Positions 1 to 6,696 of a stretch of DNA of 6,906 bases are shown piece by piece. Numbering within the stretch: the first letter of the stretch is position 1; each line of letters begins with the position of its first letter. The stretch is from Bacteroidales bacterium. Its GTDB lineage: Bacteria; Bacteroidota; Bacteroidia; Bacteroidales; BM520. The DNA lies in assembly GCA_023230285.1 (NCBI GenBank), contig JALNXP010000130.1, forward strand, positions 1-6,906, given 5' to 3'. The notes beneath the pieces were generated by a model, which saw only the letters and a list, made by a program, of their open reading frames with translations, was not told the DNA's origin and did not search any database. Made by a program: the position numbers and the translations under genes.

Positions 1-380
1 TTGCTAAAATAAAAAATCAATATCCTGACATTCTATGGATTGGGATAATTTATTCTTTTTTTGATAACTCAATCCTAAAACTATTTGATGATACATTTTC
101 AATTATTGATGACATCTCAATAATTATTCGCAAAATAAATAGCCTCTGTAATAACAATTTTACAAACAGCAATGAAAGTGGTCAATTATCGGAACGTGAA
201 ACAGATGTTTTACACTTTATTGCAAAAGGTTTTTCAAATAAAGAAACAGCTGATAAATTAAATATCAGTATTCACACTGTAAACACACACCGCAAAAATA
301 TTATGGAAAAAACAGGAATCCGAAGTCTAGCAGGACTTACGATTTATGCTGTATCTAAAGGTATTATATCTATTGATTAA
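1..380 (+). CDS. LuxR-family (GerE-type HTH) transcriptional regulator, 3' part
   Basis: This is the last 125 codons of a gene entering from the left edge; the first full codon begins at base 3 and the TAA is at 378-380. The C-terminal 60 or so residues are a textbook LuxR/GerE DNA-binding domain: LSERETDVLHFIAKGFSNKE, then a scaffold helix, then a recognition helix SIHTVNTHRKNIMEKTGI. The preceding part (YPDILWIGIIYSFFDNSILK and a following acidic stretch) would suit the end of a receiver or pseudo-receiver domain, so the full protein may be a response-regulator-like factor; the phospho-acceptor region lies outside the window. It sits 122 bp upstream of the TonB receptor on the same strand, so it could regulate the receptor, but nothing here proves that. 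The family assignment is secure; the signal and targets are unknown. Confidence 0.9.
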   Translation, partial: AKIKNQYPDILWIGIIYSFFDNSILKLFDDTFSIIDDISIIIRKINSLCNNNFTNSNESGQLSERETDVLHFIAKGFSNKETADKLNISIHTVNTHRKNIMEKTGIRSLAGLTIYAVSKGIISID

Positions 381-393
381 CCTTGCCGCATCA

Positions 394-424
394 CTTGTTT
401 TGGTTATTAATCCATATAAATTTC
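394..424 (+). promoter_or_regulatory. Weak candidate Bacteroidota-type promoter before the TonB receptor
   Basis: The Bacteroidota housekeeping consensus is TTTG at -33 and TAnnTTTG at -7, separated by about 19-21 bp. Here CTTG (394-397) and TAAATTTC (417-424) are separated by 19 bp, each with one mismatch. It lies in the only gap upstream of the receptor and would give a leader of roughly 70 nt. In AT-rich DNA such matches occur by chance, so this is a suggestion only. No riboswitch-like structure was recognised in the gap, and no terminator was seen after the upstream regulator, so read-through from that gene is also possible. Confidence 0.2.
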
Positions 425-502
425 ATCACTTTTAGCGATTTTCCGATTGACATTTTACTCCTTTTTTTGCACTTTGATTTAAAATAAATAAACGGAGATA
501 AA

Positions 503-2914
503 ATGAAAAAAATAATCATTCTGATGCTTGGGCTTGTATTGATATGGCAGGTTAAATCACAAGAAAAAACCGATGCCATGTTATTTGGCGATGTAAAATC
601 GGCAAAAACCCTAGAGCATATACCTTATTCTACAATAATGGTAAAAGGTACGAATATTGGCACAACTGCTGATGGCACTGGTCATTATAAACTTGCAAAT
701 TTACCTGTAGGCAAGTGTACAATAGTAGCTCGGGCAATCGGATATAAACAACAAGAGAAAGAGGTTGTCATGGAAAGAGATAAAGCAGTAAAAATCTTTT
801 TTCAATTGGAAGAAGATGTTCTATCACTTGAGCAAGTTGTTGTTACTGCAACAAGAACTGAACATCACTTAAAAGATGTGCCCGTTAGAACTGAAATAAT
901 TTCAGCTAAAACAATTGAAAATAAAAATGCTAGTAATATCTATCAGGCATTAGATGGTACCCCTGGCGTTAGAGTGGAAAATCAATGTCAATTTTGTAAC
1001 TTTACAATGGTTCGGATGCAAGGGTTGGGCGCAGAGCATACTCAAGTACTAATTAATGGACAGCCTATCTATTCCGGATTGGCGGGAGTTTATGGTTTGC
1101 AGCAAATGAGCACGGTGGATGTGGATAAAATTGAGGTAGTAAAAGGCGCAGGATCAGCATTGTATGGGAGTGGAGCAATAGCGGGTGCGATCAATATTGT
1201 AACCAAAGAGCCCGATTTTATTCCTACAACTACATTGGTTCTACAATTAGGAAGCCATAAAACAAATCGGTTTGACCTAAACTCATCGATGCGTAATGAA
1301 AAGGGGAATATCGGGTTAAATATTTTTGCTCAACGTTATTCTGAAGGGGCTATTGATGAGACGGGACCCGGGATGACTAGAGAAGAGGTGAAGAATAAAG
1401 ATGGGATTTCAGATAGAGTGATGAGCAATTTGACCAATGTGGGTTTTGGTTTGTATATCAATGATGCGTTCCTAAAAAATGATCAACTGATTATTCGTGG
1501 AAAATCGGTTTTTGAGAACCGTGAAGGGGGAACCATGACTGATGATTATTTCCGTAATCCGCTGACTGATGGAACAGAGAATATCACTACCGACAGGTAT
1601 GAACTTTCTCTTAACTACAATAAACCGATTAAGACGAAGTCGGAAATCAATTTCAGTATGGCTTTCACAAATCACAACAGAAATGCCACAAACGACTCCT
1701 ATTTGAACGATTACATGGCAACGCATGGTGATTCAGTTCCCGATTTAAGAGAGATGAGACCCTATCTTGCCAATGAACACTCTTTGACTTCCACTTTAAC
1801 TTTTAATACAAGGCTGAAGAAACACAGTTTCATTGTTGGGGTACAAGGCTTTTATGATATTCTTAAGGAATCCGGAATGTATGTAGTAGTGGATGAAACC
1901 AGTCCTTTTTTAGGCACTTCGTATCGTTCAACCTCTAATAAATCGGCAAGGGAGTTTGGCGTGTTTGTTCAAGATGAATGGGGCATTACCGATAAATTCA
2001 TGATCGTGCCCGGTATCAGACTGGATCATCATCATTCGGGAGAAGAGTATGTATCTGATCAACAAGTATTTGAAGCTGCAAATTTTCCCAAAACAAACTT
2101 CGATGAGACGGCAGTCAATCCTAGAATGGTCGTGAAATATGCTATATCCGATAAATTTACCTTACGCGCCAATGCCGGTGCAGGATTTCGTGCTCCATAT
2201 GGTTTTTCTGAAGATTTACACCTTTGTAGTGGTTCTCCACGTGTTTGGAAATCATCTGATTTAAGTCCTGAAAGATCGGTAAGTTACAATCTTTCAGCAG
2301 ATTACTACGGAAAACAATTTAGGATAAGTGCAAACCTATTCCGGACAGATCTGAAAAATAAAATTGGCTTTACTGATGCGGATCCCAATATTGCCGCATT
2401 GGGGTACGATTATCAGTGGAAAAATATTGACGATGCTTTTGTACAAGGAGTAGAATTGTCGTTAATGTTTAACATCATAAGAGGTTTCAATTTGGGTGTT
2501 GATTTCACTTATAATCAGGGTAAATACAAAAATGTAAGAGAGGATTGGGTTAGCACAGAATATGAAAAAGTGAGTCAATACATTTCAAGATTCCCTACCA
2601 CAACGGGCAATTTTAAAATTGAATATACGCCCAAAACTTGGACCTTTACTGTCATCGGTAACTATCAAGGAACAATGTATATTGACTACTACAGTGAGGA
2701 TGAAACCTTGTCAAAAATCAAGAAAACGGAGCCGAATATGATATTTAGTGCGAGAGTTTCCAAGAAAATCAAGCAGTTTAAACTGTATGCCGGCGTGAAT
2801 AATATCTTCAATTATGTTCAGGACGAAAGACACCTGGATGATGCAGCCTTTATGTATGCTCCGGTGTATGGCACTACGTTTTATGGCGGAATATCAGTGA
2901 CTATAAGTCATTGA
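503..2914 (+). CDS. TonB-dependent outer-membrane receptor with carboxypeptidase-regulatory-like N-terminal domain and CxxC plug
   Basis: An 803-residue outer-membrane active transporter that would import a scarce ligand using TonB/ExbBD energy. Residues 1-20 look like a Sec signal peptide (MKK, hydrophobic core, cleavage near SQ-EK). Residues about 27-105 form the CarboxypepD_reg-like beta-sandwich common in Bacteroidota receptors. A TonB box lies near 110-119 (EQVVVTATRT). The plug is at about 125-235, with the standard IEVVKGAGSALYGSGAIAGAINIVTKEP region split over residues 210-237. The remainder is a beta-barrel ending in YGGISVTISH. The plug carries QCQFCNF (C162, C165), reminiscent of a receptor subgroup with a Cys-x-x-Cys there. 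The ATG is supported by the signal peptide and by GGAG 5 nt upstream of it. The ligand is not known: haem, a metal chelate or a cobamide are possible, but no B12 riboswitch is visible upstream. No truncation or frameshift was seen, and the length is normal for the family. Confidence 0.95.
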   Translation: MKKIIILMLGLVLIWQVKSQEKTDAMLFGDVKSAKTLEHIPYSTIMVKGTNIGTTADGTGHYKLANLPVGKCTIVARAIGYKQQEKEVVMERDKAVKIFFQLEEDVLSLEQVVVTATRTEHHLKDVPVRTEIISAKTIENKNASNIYQALDGTPGVRVENQCQFCNFTMVRMQGLGAEHTQVLINGQPIYSGLAGVYGLQQMSTVDVDKIEVVKGAGSALYGSGAIAGAINIVTKEPDFIPTTTLVLQLGSHKTNRFDLNSSMRNEKGNIGLNIFAQRYSEGAIDETGPGMTREEVKNKDGISDRVMSNLTNVGFGLYINDAFLKNDQLIIRGKSVFENREGGTMTDDYFRNPLTDGTENITTDRYELSLNYNKPIKTKSEINFSMAFTNHNRNATNDSYLNDYMATHGDSVPDLREMRPYLANEHSLTSTLTFNTRLKKHSFIVGVQGFYDILKESGMYVVVDETSPFLGTSYRSTSNKSAREFGVFVQDEWGITDKFMIVPGIRLDHHHSGEEYVSDQQVFEAANFPKTNFDETAVNPRMVVKYAISDKFTLRANAGAGFRAPYGFSEDLHLCSGSPRVWKSSDLSPERSVSYNLSADYYGKQFRISANLFRTDLKNKIGFTDADPNIAALGYDYQWKNIDDAFVQGVELSLMFNIIRGFNLGVDFTYNQGKYKNVREDWVSTEYEKVSQYISRFPTTTGNFKIEYTPKTWTFTVIGNYQGTMYIDYYSEDETLSKIKKTEPNMIFSARVSKKIKQFKLYAGVNNIFNYVQDERHLDDAAFMYAPVYGTTFYGGISVTISH

Positions 2915-3258
2915 TTTAGTATGAAAACGGAGGAATAAAAACGTACTGATTTTAATTTGGATATCAGTAGTTATCATTACCAAAATCAAGCAAAAAAACG
3001 AAAAGTATTTATTTCAAAAACTGAAACAACAAATTCGATTAGGGTCTTTTATGTTCTATCAGATGCTTAAGTGCCATAAAATATCAAGTTTTTATGTAGT
3101 TAGCCGCTATTTACGACTATTAAAACACTCATTTTTTTATTTTTTGTTTTTTTATGGTTAAATAAAAAAGGGGGAGGTAGGAAGGTGCCACATCTTAAAA
3201 GAAACTGCTGATTTCTCAAGCTGGACACTCTGATCAAATGACTTAAAAATACGAGACA
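2915..3258. other. 344-bp gap without a convincing gene, between receptor and methyltransferase operon
   Basis: One forward frame stays open from 2925 to the TAA at 3159-3161 (about 78 codons). It has no ATG until 3051, and its product is low-complexity and Phe/Tyr/Lys-rich at the end, so I do not call it. A GGAGG motif at 2929-2933 has no plausible ATG after it, which could mean a gene start was lost. Bases 3131-3168 are nearly pure A/T and contain an A/T-only inverted repeat (TTTTTTAT / ATAAAAAA around GGTTAA) that is too weak to call a terminator. A G-rich run, GGGGGAGGTAGGAAGG, follows at 3170-3185. The promoter of the downstream operon should lie in this gap, but I cannot place it. Confidence 0.6.
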
Positions 3259-3879
3259 ATGAGCCTATTTAGTAACTTTATAAAAAATGCAGCAAAACCT
3301 TCCGATACTTTTTTAGGTAAAATGATGCTTAAGGGTATGAACTATGGACACCAAAAAATGGCTTTGTGGTGCATTGATAACCATATAAAACTGTCCGGGA
3401 ATGAAGATGTTTTAGATATTGGTTGTGGTGGTGGGCAAAATATTACTAACTTTTTGAAACGTACTAATGGCAAAGTCTATGGCATTGACTATTCACTTGC
3501 AAGCGTTGAAAAGTCTTTGAAGAAGAACAAAAAAGCCGTACTCGAAAAGCGTTCTGAAATTGTGCAAGCCAACGTTTCGGCTATTCCGTTTGAAGATGAA
3601 GCTTTCGATTTGGCAACTGCCTTCGAAACTATCTATTTTTGGGAAAATATAATTAATGACTTCAAAGAAGTGAAACGGGTGTTAAAATCAAATAGTAAAT
3701 TTGTTGTCTGCAACGAATCCTCAAAAATGGAAGGAAACGAACGTTGGACAAATATCTTGGATATGAACATTTATACGGCGGAAGAAATTGTTGACACTAT
3801 GCAACAAGCAGGTTTTGCCGATGTAAAATCATATAAAAAAGAGAACACGCAACAAATATGTGTAATAGGTAAAAAATGA
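3259..3879 (+). CDS. Class I SAM-dependent methyltransferase (Methyltransf_11 type)
   Basis: A 206-residue cytoplasmic protein with the Rossmann-type SAM fold. Motif I is VLDIGCGGGQN (residues 51-61), with an intact GxGxG-type loop. The acidic residue that binds the SAM ribose is D77 in VYGIDYS, the adenine-contact region is near ANVSAIPFEDEAFD (104-117), and the motif resembling post-II/III is FKEVKRVLKSNSKFVVCNE (135-153). The N-terminal FLGKMMLKGMNYGHQKMA stretch is characteristic of a small-molecule methyltransferase subgroup seen in Bacteroidota and Clostridia (from memory). The substrate is unknown. It is the first gene of a four-gene run; its stop overlaps the next start (ATGA at 3876-3879), which implies translational coupling. 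The ATG at 3259 gives the usual short N-terminal extension. Ubiquinone/menaquinone-type or arsenite methyltransferases share the fold, but the Cys set expected of ArsM enzymes is absent. Confidence 0.9.
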   Translation: MSLFSNFIKNAAKPSDTFLGKMMLKGMNYGHQKMALWCIDNHIKLSGNEDVLDIGCGGGQNITNFLKRTNGKVYGIDYSLASVEKSLKKNKKAVLEKRSEIVQANVSAIPFEDEAFDLATAFETIYFWENIINDFKEVKRVLKSNSKFVVCNESSKMEGNERWTNILDMNIYTAEEIVDTMQQAGFADVKSYKKENTQQICVIGKK

Positions 3880-4358
3880 TGTTGATCACATTAAGGCCGA
3901 TAGGAATAATATATACTCCCTTTAAAACCAAAAGTGGAATGCCGATTCAGGCAAGTGGAGCCTTAGGAATAAAAGGACATATAGTATTAAATGAAGAATT
4001 TCTTCCCGGGCTGGCAGACCTTGATGGATTCTCACATATAATTCTGATTTATTACTTTCATAAATCAACGGGATATGAATTATTGACCAGGCCTTTTCTT
4101 GACAATACACCGCGGGGAGTTTTTGCAACAAGAGCTCCTAAAAGACCTAATCCAATCGGCTTTTCCGTTGTGCGAAATATAAAAATTGAAAAGAACATCA
4201 TCTATGTAGAAAATGTTGATATACTTGACGAAACACCTCTTTTAGACATAAAACCATACGTTCCCGGCTTTGATATTCACAAAACAGAAAAAAATGGATG
4301 GCTTGAAAACAAAACGGACGACCTGAATAATACTAAATCAGATGGAAGGTTTAAATAA
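3876..4358 (+). CDS. TrmO/TsaA-family (UPF0066) SAM-dependent methyltransferase, short form
   Basis: A 160-residue protein of the TrmO/TsaA family. The characterised member in E. coli (YaeB/TrmO) N6-methylates t6A37 in tRNA-Thr using a beta-barrel SAM fold rather than a Rossmann fold. Family signatures are clear: IGIIYTPFKTKSGMPIQ near the N-terminus (residues 9-25), DLDGFSHIILIYYFHKS (48-64), GVFATRAPKRPNPIG (81-95) and DILDETPLLDIKPYVP (115-130). At 160 residues it matches the short form of the family. The E. coli protein is about 235 residues and has an extra C-terminal domain that is missing here. The start overlaps the upstream methyltransferase stop by 4 nt; a second ATG immediately follows, so the true start could be one codon later. 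Its position between two small-molecule-type methyltransferases and a metal exporter leaves open whether it acts on tRNA or on another substrate. Confidence 0.9.
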   Translation: MMLITLRPIGIIYTPFKTKSGMPIQASGALGIKGHIVLNEEFLPGLADLDGFSHIILIYYFHKSTGYELLTRPFLDNTPRGVFATRAPKRPNPIGFSVVRNIKIEKNIIYVENVDILDETPLLDIKPYVPGFDIHKTEKNGWLENKTDDLNNTKSDGRFK

Positions 4359-4381
4359 GCAATTGGAGTTTAAACAATCAT

Positions 4382-5056
4382 ATGTCAAAAAGAACTACCA
4401 ATTCTCCAGATAGAGCCTACACAAAAATTACCAATCGCTACGACGATGTGTTGACAGCACGCAAGTGGTGGAGCCGTCTTTATATGAATTGCATTTGGAA
4501 AGTGGACGACAATTTGGTGGCAAAAGAGGTGTTAGAGATGCTACCCGATGATTTTCAAGGGGAAATTTTGGATGTTCCGGTAGGAACAGCCATTTTTACT
4601 GCCGAAAAGTTTCGCAATATGCGGAACGCAAAAATCGTGGGTGTCGATTTTTCAAAAGATATGCTCAGTATTGCCAATGAACGTGTTTTTCGTGAAAAGA
4701 TTGAAAATGTAGGGTTGCAACATGGCGATGTTTGTAAACTTGCATTTGAAAATGAGCGTTTTGATGCGGTACTTTCTATGAATGGTTTTCATGCTTTTCC
4801 CGCATCAAAATACAAATCGTTTTGTGAAATCTATCGTGTACTTAAACGAGGCGGTATTTTCTTGGGTTGCTTTTATGTTAGGGGGGAACGCCGCATCGCC
4901 GATTGGATTGTTCGCTATGTATTAGATAAGAAAGGATTTTTCACTCCGCCACATTTTACAAAAAAGGAAGCGATAGAATTGCTGAAATCATTTTACGGAG
5001 AAAAAGTAGAGGTAAAAAATCATCGCTCAATATTGATTTTTAAGTGCGTGAAGTAA
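4382..5056 (+). CDS. Class I SAM-dependent methyltransferase with non-canonical motif I
   Basis: A 224-residue cytoplasmic methyltransferase of the Methyltransf_11/25 (UbiE-like) type. Motif I reads EILDVPVGTAIFT (61-73): the usual GxGxG SAM loop is PxGxA, with P66 and A70 replacing the first and third glycines. The ribose-binding acidic residue is D89 in VGVDFSKDM. The HGDV (114-117) and FDAVLSMNGFHAFP (127-140) segments match motif II, and YRVLKRGGIFLGCFY (151-165) matches motif III. The C-terminal part, GFFTPPHFTKKEAIELLKSF (185-204), would form the substrate lid. It starts 23 bp after the TrmO-like gene, with a GGAG at 4365-4368, rather far (13 nt) from the ATG. Its stop codon abuts the next ATG with no gap. 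The substrate is unknown; it is not a close copy of the operon's first methyltransferase. Confidence 0.88.
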   Translation: MSKRTTNSPDRAYTKITNRYDDVLTARKWWSRLYMNCIWKVDDNLVAKEVLEMLPDDFQGEILDVPVGTAIFTAEKFRNMRNAKIVGVDFSKDMLSIANERVFREKIENVGLQHGDVCKLAFENERFDAVLSMNGFHAFPASKYKSFCEIYRVLKRGGIFLGCFYVRGERRIADWIVRYVLDKKGFFTPPHFTKKEAIELLKSFYGEKVEVKNHRSILIFKCVK

Positions 5057-6040
5057 ATGAATAATAAAGAGGAAAATAAAACGGTATTTGTTAATAAACA
5101 GTATCACCATCATCATACACACACGCAAAATGTTCGGAGGAAAAAGCTATTATGGGTTACGCTACTCAATTTTTCCATAAGCTTGGTACAAGTAGCAGGT
5201 GGAATTATCTCCAACAGCCTTTCCCTTATTTCCGATGCGATACACAATTTGGGAGATACATCCGCTATTTTCATTGCCTTTTTAGCCGGGAAACATGCCG
5301 CTAAGAAACCTGATGCTCAAAAGACTTTCGGTTACAAACGTGCCGAGATTTTAGCGGCTCTTTTTAATGGAGTGGTATTGATCGCCATTTGCATTTTCCT
5401 TTTTGTGGAAGCCTACAAACGCTTCATGTACCCACAACCTATCAAGGGCGGAATCATGCTGACAGTAGCTGTTTTCGGACTGTTGGCTAATTTAATTTCG
5501 GTGTTGGTATTGCAAAAAGACAAATCGCACAACCTGAATATACGTGCTGCGTACCTGCATTTGTTGGGCGATACGCTCTCCTCCGTAGCGATTATTGCAG
5601 GCAGTATAGCCATTCTCTTTTGGCAAGTTTACTGGCTCGACCCGCTCATAACTGTTGCCGTTGGAGTTTACATCATCTACCACACCTGGGGCGTGGTACG
5701 CCAAACGGTAGATATCCTGATGCAGGCAACACCCCGCCACATCGACCTTCAAAAAATCAAACAAAGCGTGGAAACCTTACCACAAGTTGAAAATATTCAC
5801 CACCTGCATATATGGCAAATGGATGATGAACATATTCATTTAGAAGCTCATCTCAATATGTCTCAAGACATGTCGCTTAGCGAAGCTCAATCTTCTCGTC
5901 ATAACGTGGAAAGGGTATTAAAAGAAAAATTCGGCATAAGTCATATTACCCTGCAAATTGAGTATAAAGGTTGCGAGAATAACAACGAGTTGATTTTTGG
6001 TAGAGAAAAGAAGAAACTATCTGATAAACATCAAAATTAA
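5057..6040 (+). CDS. Cation diffusion facilitator (CzcD/ZitB/ZnT-like) divalent metal exporter
   Basis: A 327-residue inner-membrane antiporter that would export Zn(II), and possibly Co(II) or Cd(II), from the cytoplasm in exchange for protons. Six membrane segments can be assigned near residues 32-52, 55-78, 98-118, 133-152, 165-188 and 192-212. The transport-site pairs are HxxxD in TM2 (H63-N-L-G-D67) and HxxxD in TM5 (H168-L-L-G-D172), the arrangement associated with zinc-type CDF proteins; the DxxxD form is found in YiiP-like members. A histidine-rich N-terminal stretch, YHHHHTHT (16-23), probably binds metal. The C-terminal cytoplasmic domain (about 217-305) contains HHLHIWQMDDEHIHLEAHL (248-266), typical of the metal-sensing dimer domain. 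It is the last gene of the four-gene run and begins directly after the preceding stop, so it is very likely co-transcribed. Length and motifs are complete. Confidence 0.96.
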   Translation: MNNKEENKTVFVNKQYHHHHTHTQNVRRKKLLWVTLLNFSISLVQVAGGIISNSLSLISDAIHNLGDTSAIFIAFLAGKHAAKKPDAQKTFGYKRAEILAALFNGVVLIAICIFLFVEAYKRFMYPQPIKGGIMLTVAVFGLLANLISVLVLQKDKSHNLNIRAAYLHLLGDTLSSVAIIAGSIAILFWQVYWLDPLITVAVGVYIIYHTWGVVRQTVDILMQATPRHIDLQKIKQSVETLPQVENIHHLHIWQMDDEHIHLEAHLNMSQDMSLSEAQSSRHNVERVLKEKFGISHITLQIEYKGCENNNELIFGREKKKLSDKHQN

Positions 6041-6242
6041 TTTGTTTTCAAAGGTAGATTCAATCCTAATCAAGCATTTGACAACACTAAATTGGGAATA
6101 CCCTCGGAAAATCAATAATCTTACCTAAAATGCTTAAATAAATACCTAATTAAAGACTATAACTCACAGTAGCGAGAAGTGCATTGCAGTGAGTTTCGAA
6201 AGAAAAAGAAGTTGATTGAGCCCTACGCGCAAAACATAGAAT
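6041..6242. other. Intergenic stretch after the CDF gene, no gene seen
   Basis: All six frames are broken by stops or lack recognisable protein signatures. No rho-independent terminator follows the CDF gene. The only structure noted is a 7-bp perfect inverted repeat, AACTCAC (6161-6167) and GTGAGTT (6189-6195), around a 21-nt loop; this is too short to interpret. The stretch leads into an integrase scrap and probably represents decayed mobile-element DNA. Confidence 0.5.
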
Positions 6243-6299
6243 CTGCACGATACTCAGGAACATAAGGAAGGATTTGCATTATATTCAGGAATTACAAGG
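6243..6299 (+). repeat. Short diverged direct duplication inside the integrase remnant
   Basis: Bases 6243-6267 (CTGCACGATACTCAGGAACA...) and 6274-6299 (TTGCATTATATTCAGGAATT...) align. They match at 14 of the first 18 positions and again at the AAGG end. Both correspond to the codons for the L-x-Y-I-Q-E segment of the recombinase. The two copies lie 31 bp apart and in different frames. This could reflect an old tandem duplication or two overlapping scraps of related integrases. Confidence 0.45.
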
Positions 6300-6459
6300 T
6301 CATAGTAGCAACAAGACTACCGGGATTTATACCAATGATAGCGCTAAAAATTTGCAAAATCATAAAAACCCATTTGACGATTTTCAACAAATTGTTTTAC
6401 CTTTGATAAACAAGTGCAATTTTATGGTACCAACCCAAAAAGATAGATTGGTGTGTTAA
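6243..6459 (+). pseudogene. C-terminal remnant of a tyrosine recombinase (integrase, XerC/D-like)
   Basis: The frame from 6274 to the TAA at 6457-6459 encodes LHYIQELQGHSSNKTTGIYT, followed by NDSAKNLQNHKNPFDDF. This matches the end of tyrosine recombinases, where the usual text is roughly LRYIQELLGHKSSKTTEIYTHVS-x-x-x-L-x-x-x-x-PFDDL. The conserved GH histidine and the catalytic tyrosine (in GIYT) are both present. The N-terminal and core domains, including the R-H-x-x-R box (LRHSFATH-like), are missing upstream, so the protein cannot be functional. The frame runs on about 23 residues past the usual end, suggesting the original stop was lost. Just upstream (6243-6267) is a second, diverged copy of the first 25 bp in another frame. 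The remnant marks this flank as a former integration or transposition zone. Confidence 0.75.
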
Positions 6460-6488
6460 AATGACATACGTAAAAGAGTTACAAATGG

Positions 6489-6521
6489 ATTATGAATAAT
6501 GAAAACGAAAAATCGAATAAA
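6489..6521 (+). repeat. Left flank of repeat array: diverged copy of a gene start
   Basis: This 33-bp segment (ATTATGAATAATGAAAACGA, then 13 more bases) reads M-N-N-E-N-E-K-S-N-K from the ATG at 6492. It aligns to 6792-6821 on the other side of the array at 24 of 30 positions, with one 3-nt gap that keeps the frame. It runs straight into the first palindromic unit. It is taken here as one of two copies of the same ancestral start sequence, not as a working gene. Confidence 0.5.
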
Positions 6522-6582
6522 CCGCAAAGAACGCAAAAACAACTCCGCGACCTTTGCACATCTTTTGCGAACTCTGCGGTTA
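6519..6582. repeat. Repeat unit 1 (shortened left arm)
   Basis: Between the AAAC start and the first GCGA the unit spans 32 bp, compared with 54 bp in unit 2. One CGCAAAGA pair (22 bp) is therefore missing from the left arm, while the right arm is full length. The outer ends AACCGCA and TGCGGTT still pair. Confidence 0.8.
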
Positions 6583-6596
6583 AAAGAACAAGGGTT

Positions 6597-6682
6597 AAAC
6601 TGCAAAGAACGCAAAGATTTTACGCAAAGAACACAAAGAAAACTCTGCGACTTCTGCACATCTTTTGCGAACTCTGCGGTTA
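6597..6682. repeat. Repeat unit 2 (full length)
   Basis: The left arm has GCAAAG or ACAAAG words starting at 6602, 6611, 6624 and 6633. The right arm has TGC cores every 10 bp. It is joined to unit 3 by the linker TAAAAGAACAATAGTTAA, nearly the same as the linker between units 1 and 2 (2 differences in 18), so the linker was amplified together with the palindrome. Confidence 0.85.
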
Positions 6683-6696
6683 AAAGAACAATAGTT

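Noticed and set aside
391..579. Reverse-strand 62-codon frame across the receptor start
   Set aside because: It overlaps the receptor's signal peptide region and the promoter gap, and shows no domain or plausible ribosome-binding site.
1472..1726. Reverse-strand 84-codon frame inside the TonB receptor
   Set aside because: It overlaps an intact, convincing receptor and has no independent signal.
3051..3161. A 36-codon frame starting MFYQMLKCHK before the methyltransferase operon
   Set aside because: No ribosome-binding site, no recognisable family, and a homopolymer-driven Phe-rich end; AT-rich chance frames of this size are expected.
3181..3200. GGTGCCACATCTT resembling part of a cobalamin riboswitch
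   Set aside because: Only a few bases match; the other conserved riboswitch blocks, including the B12 box, are absent nearby.
3922..4131. Reverse-strand 69-codon frame inside the TrmO-like gene
   Set aside because: It is a shadow of the conserved forward coding sequence.
5413..5764. Two reverse-strand frames (66 and 90 codons) inside the CDF gene
   Set aside because: They lie wholly within a well-supported gene and show no family features.
6456..6659. Reverse-strand 67-codon frame with SFLCVLCVKSLRSLQ-like Cys/Leu-rich text
   Set aside because: This is the reverse-strand shadow of the same repeat; such text is a common annotation artefact of this repeat type.
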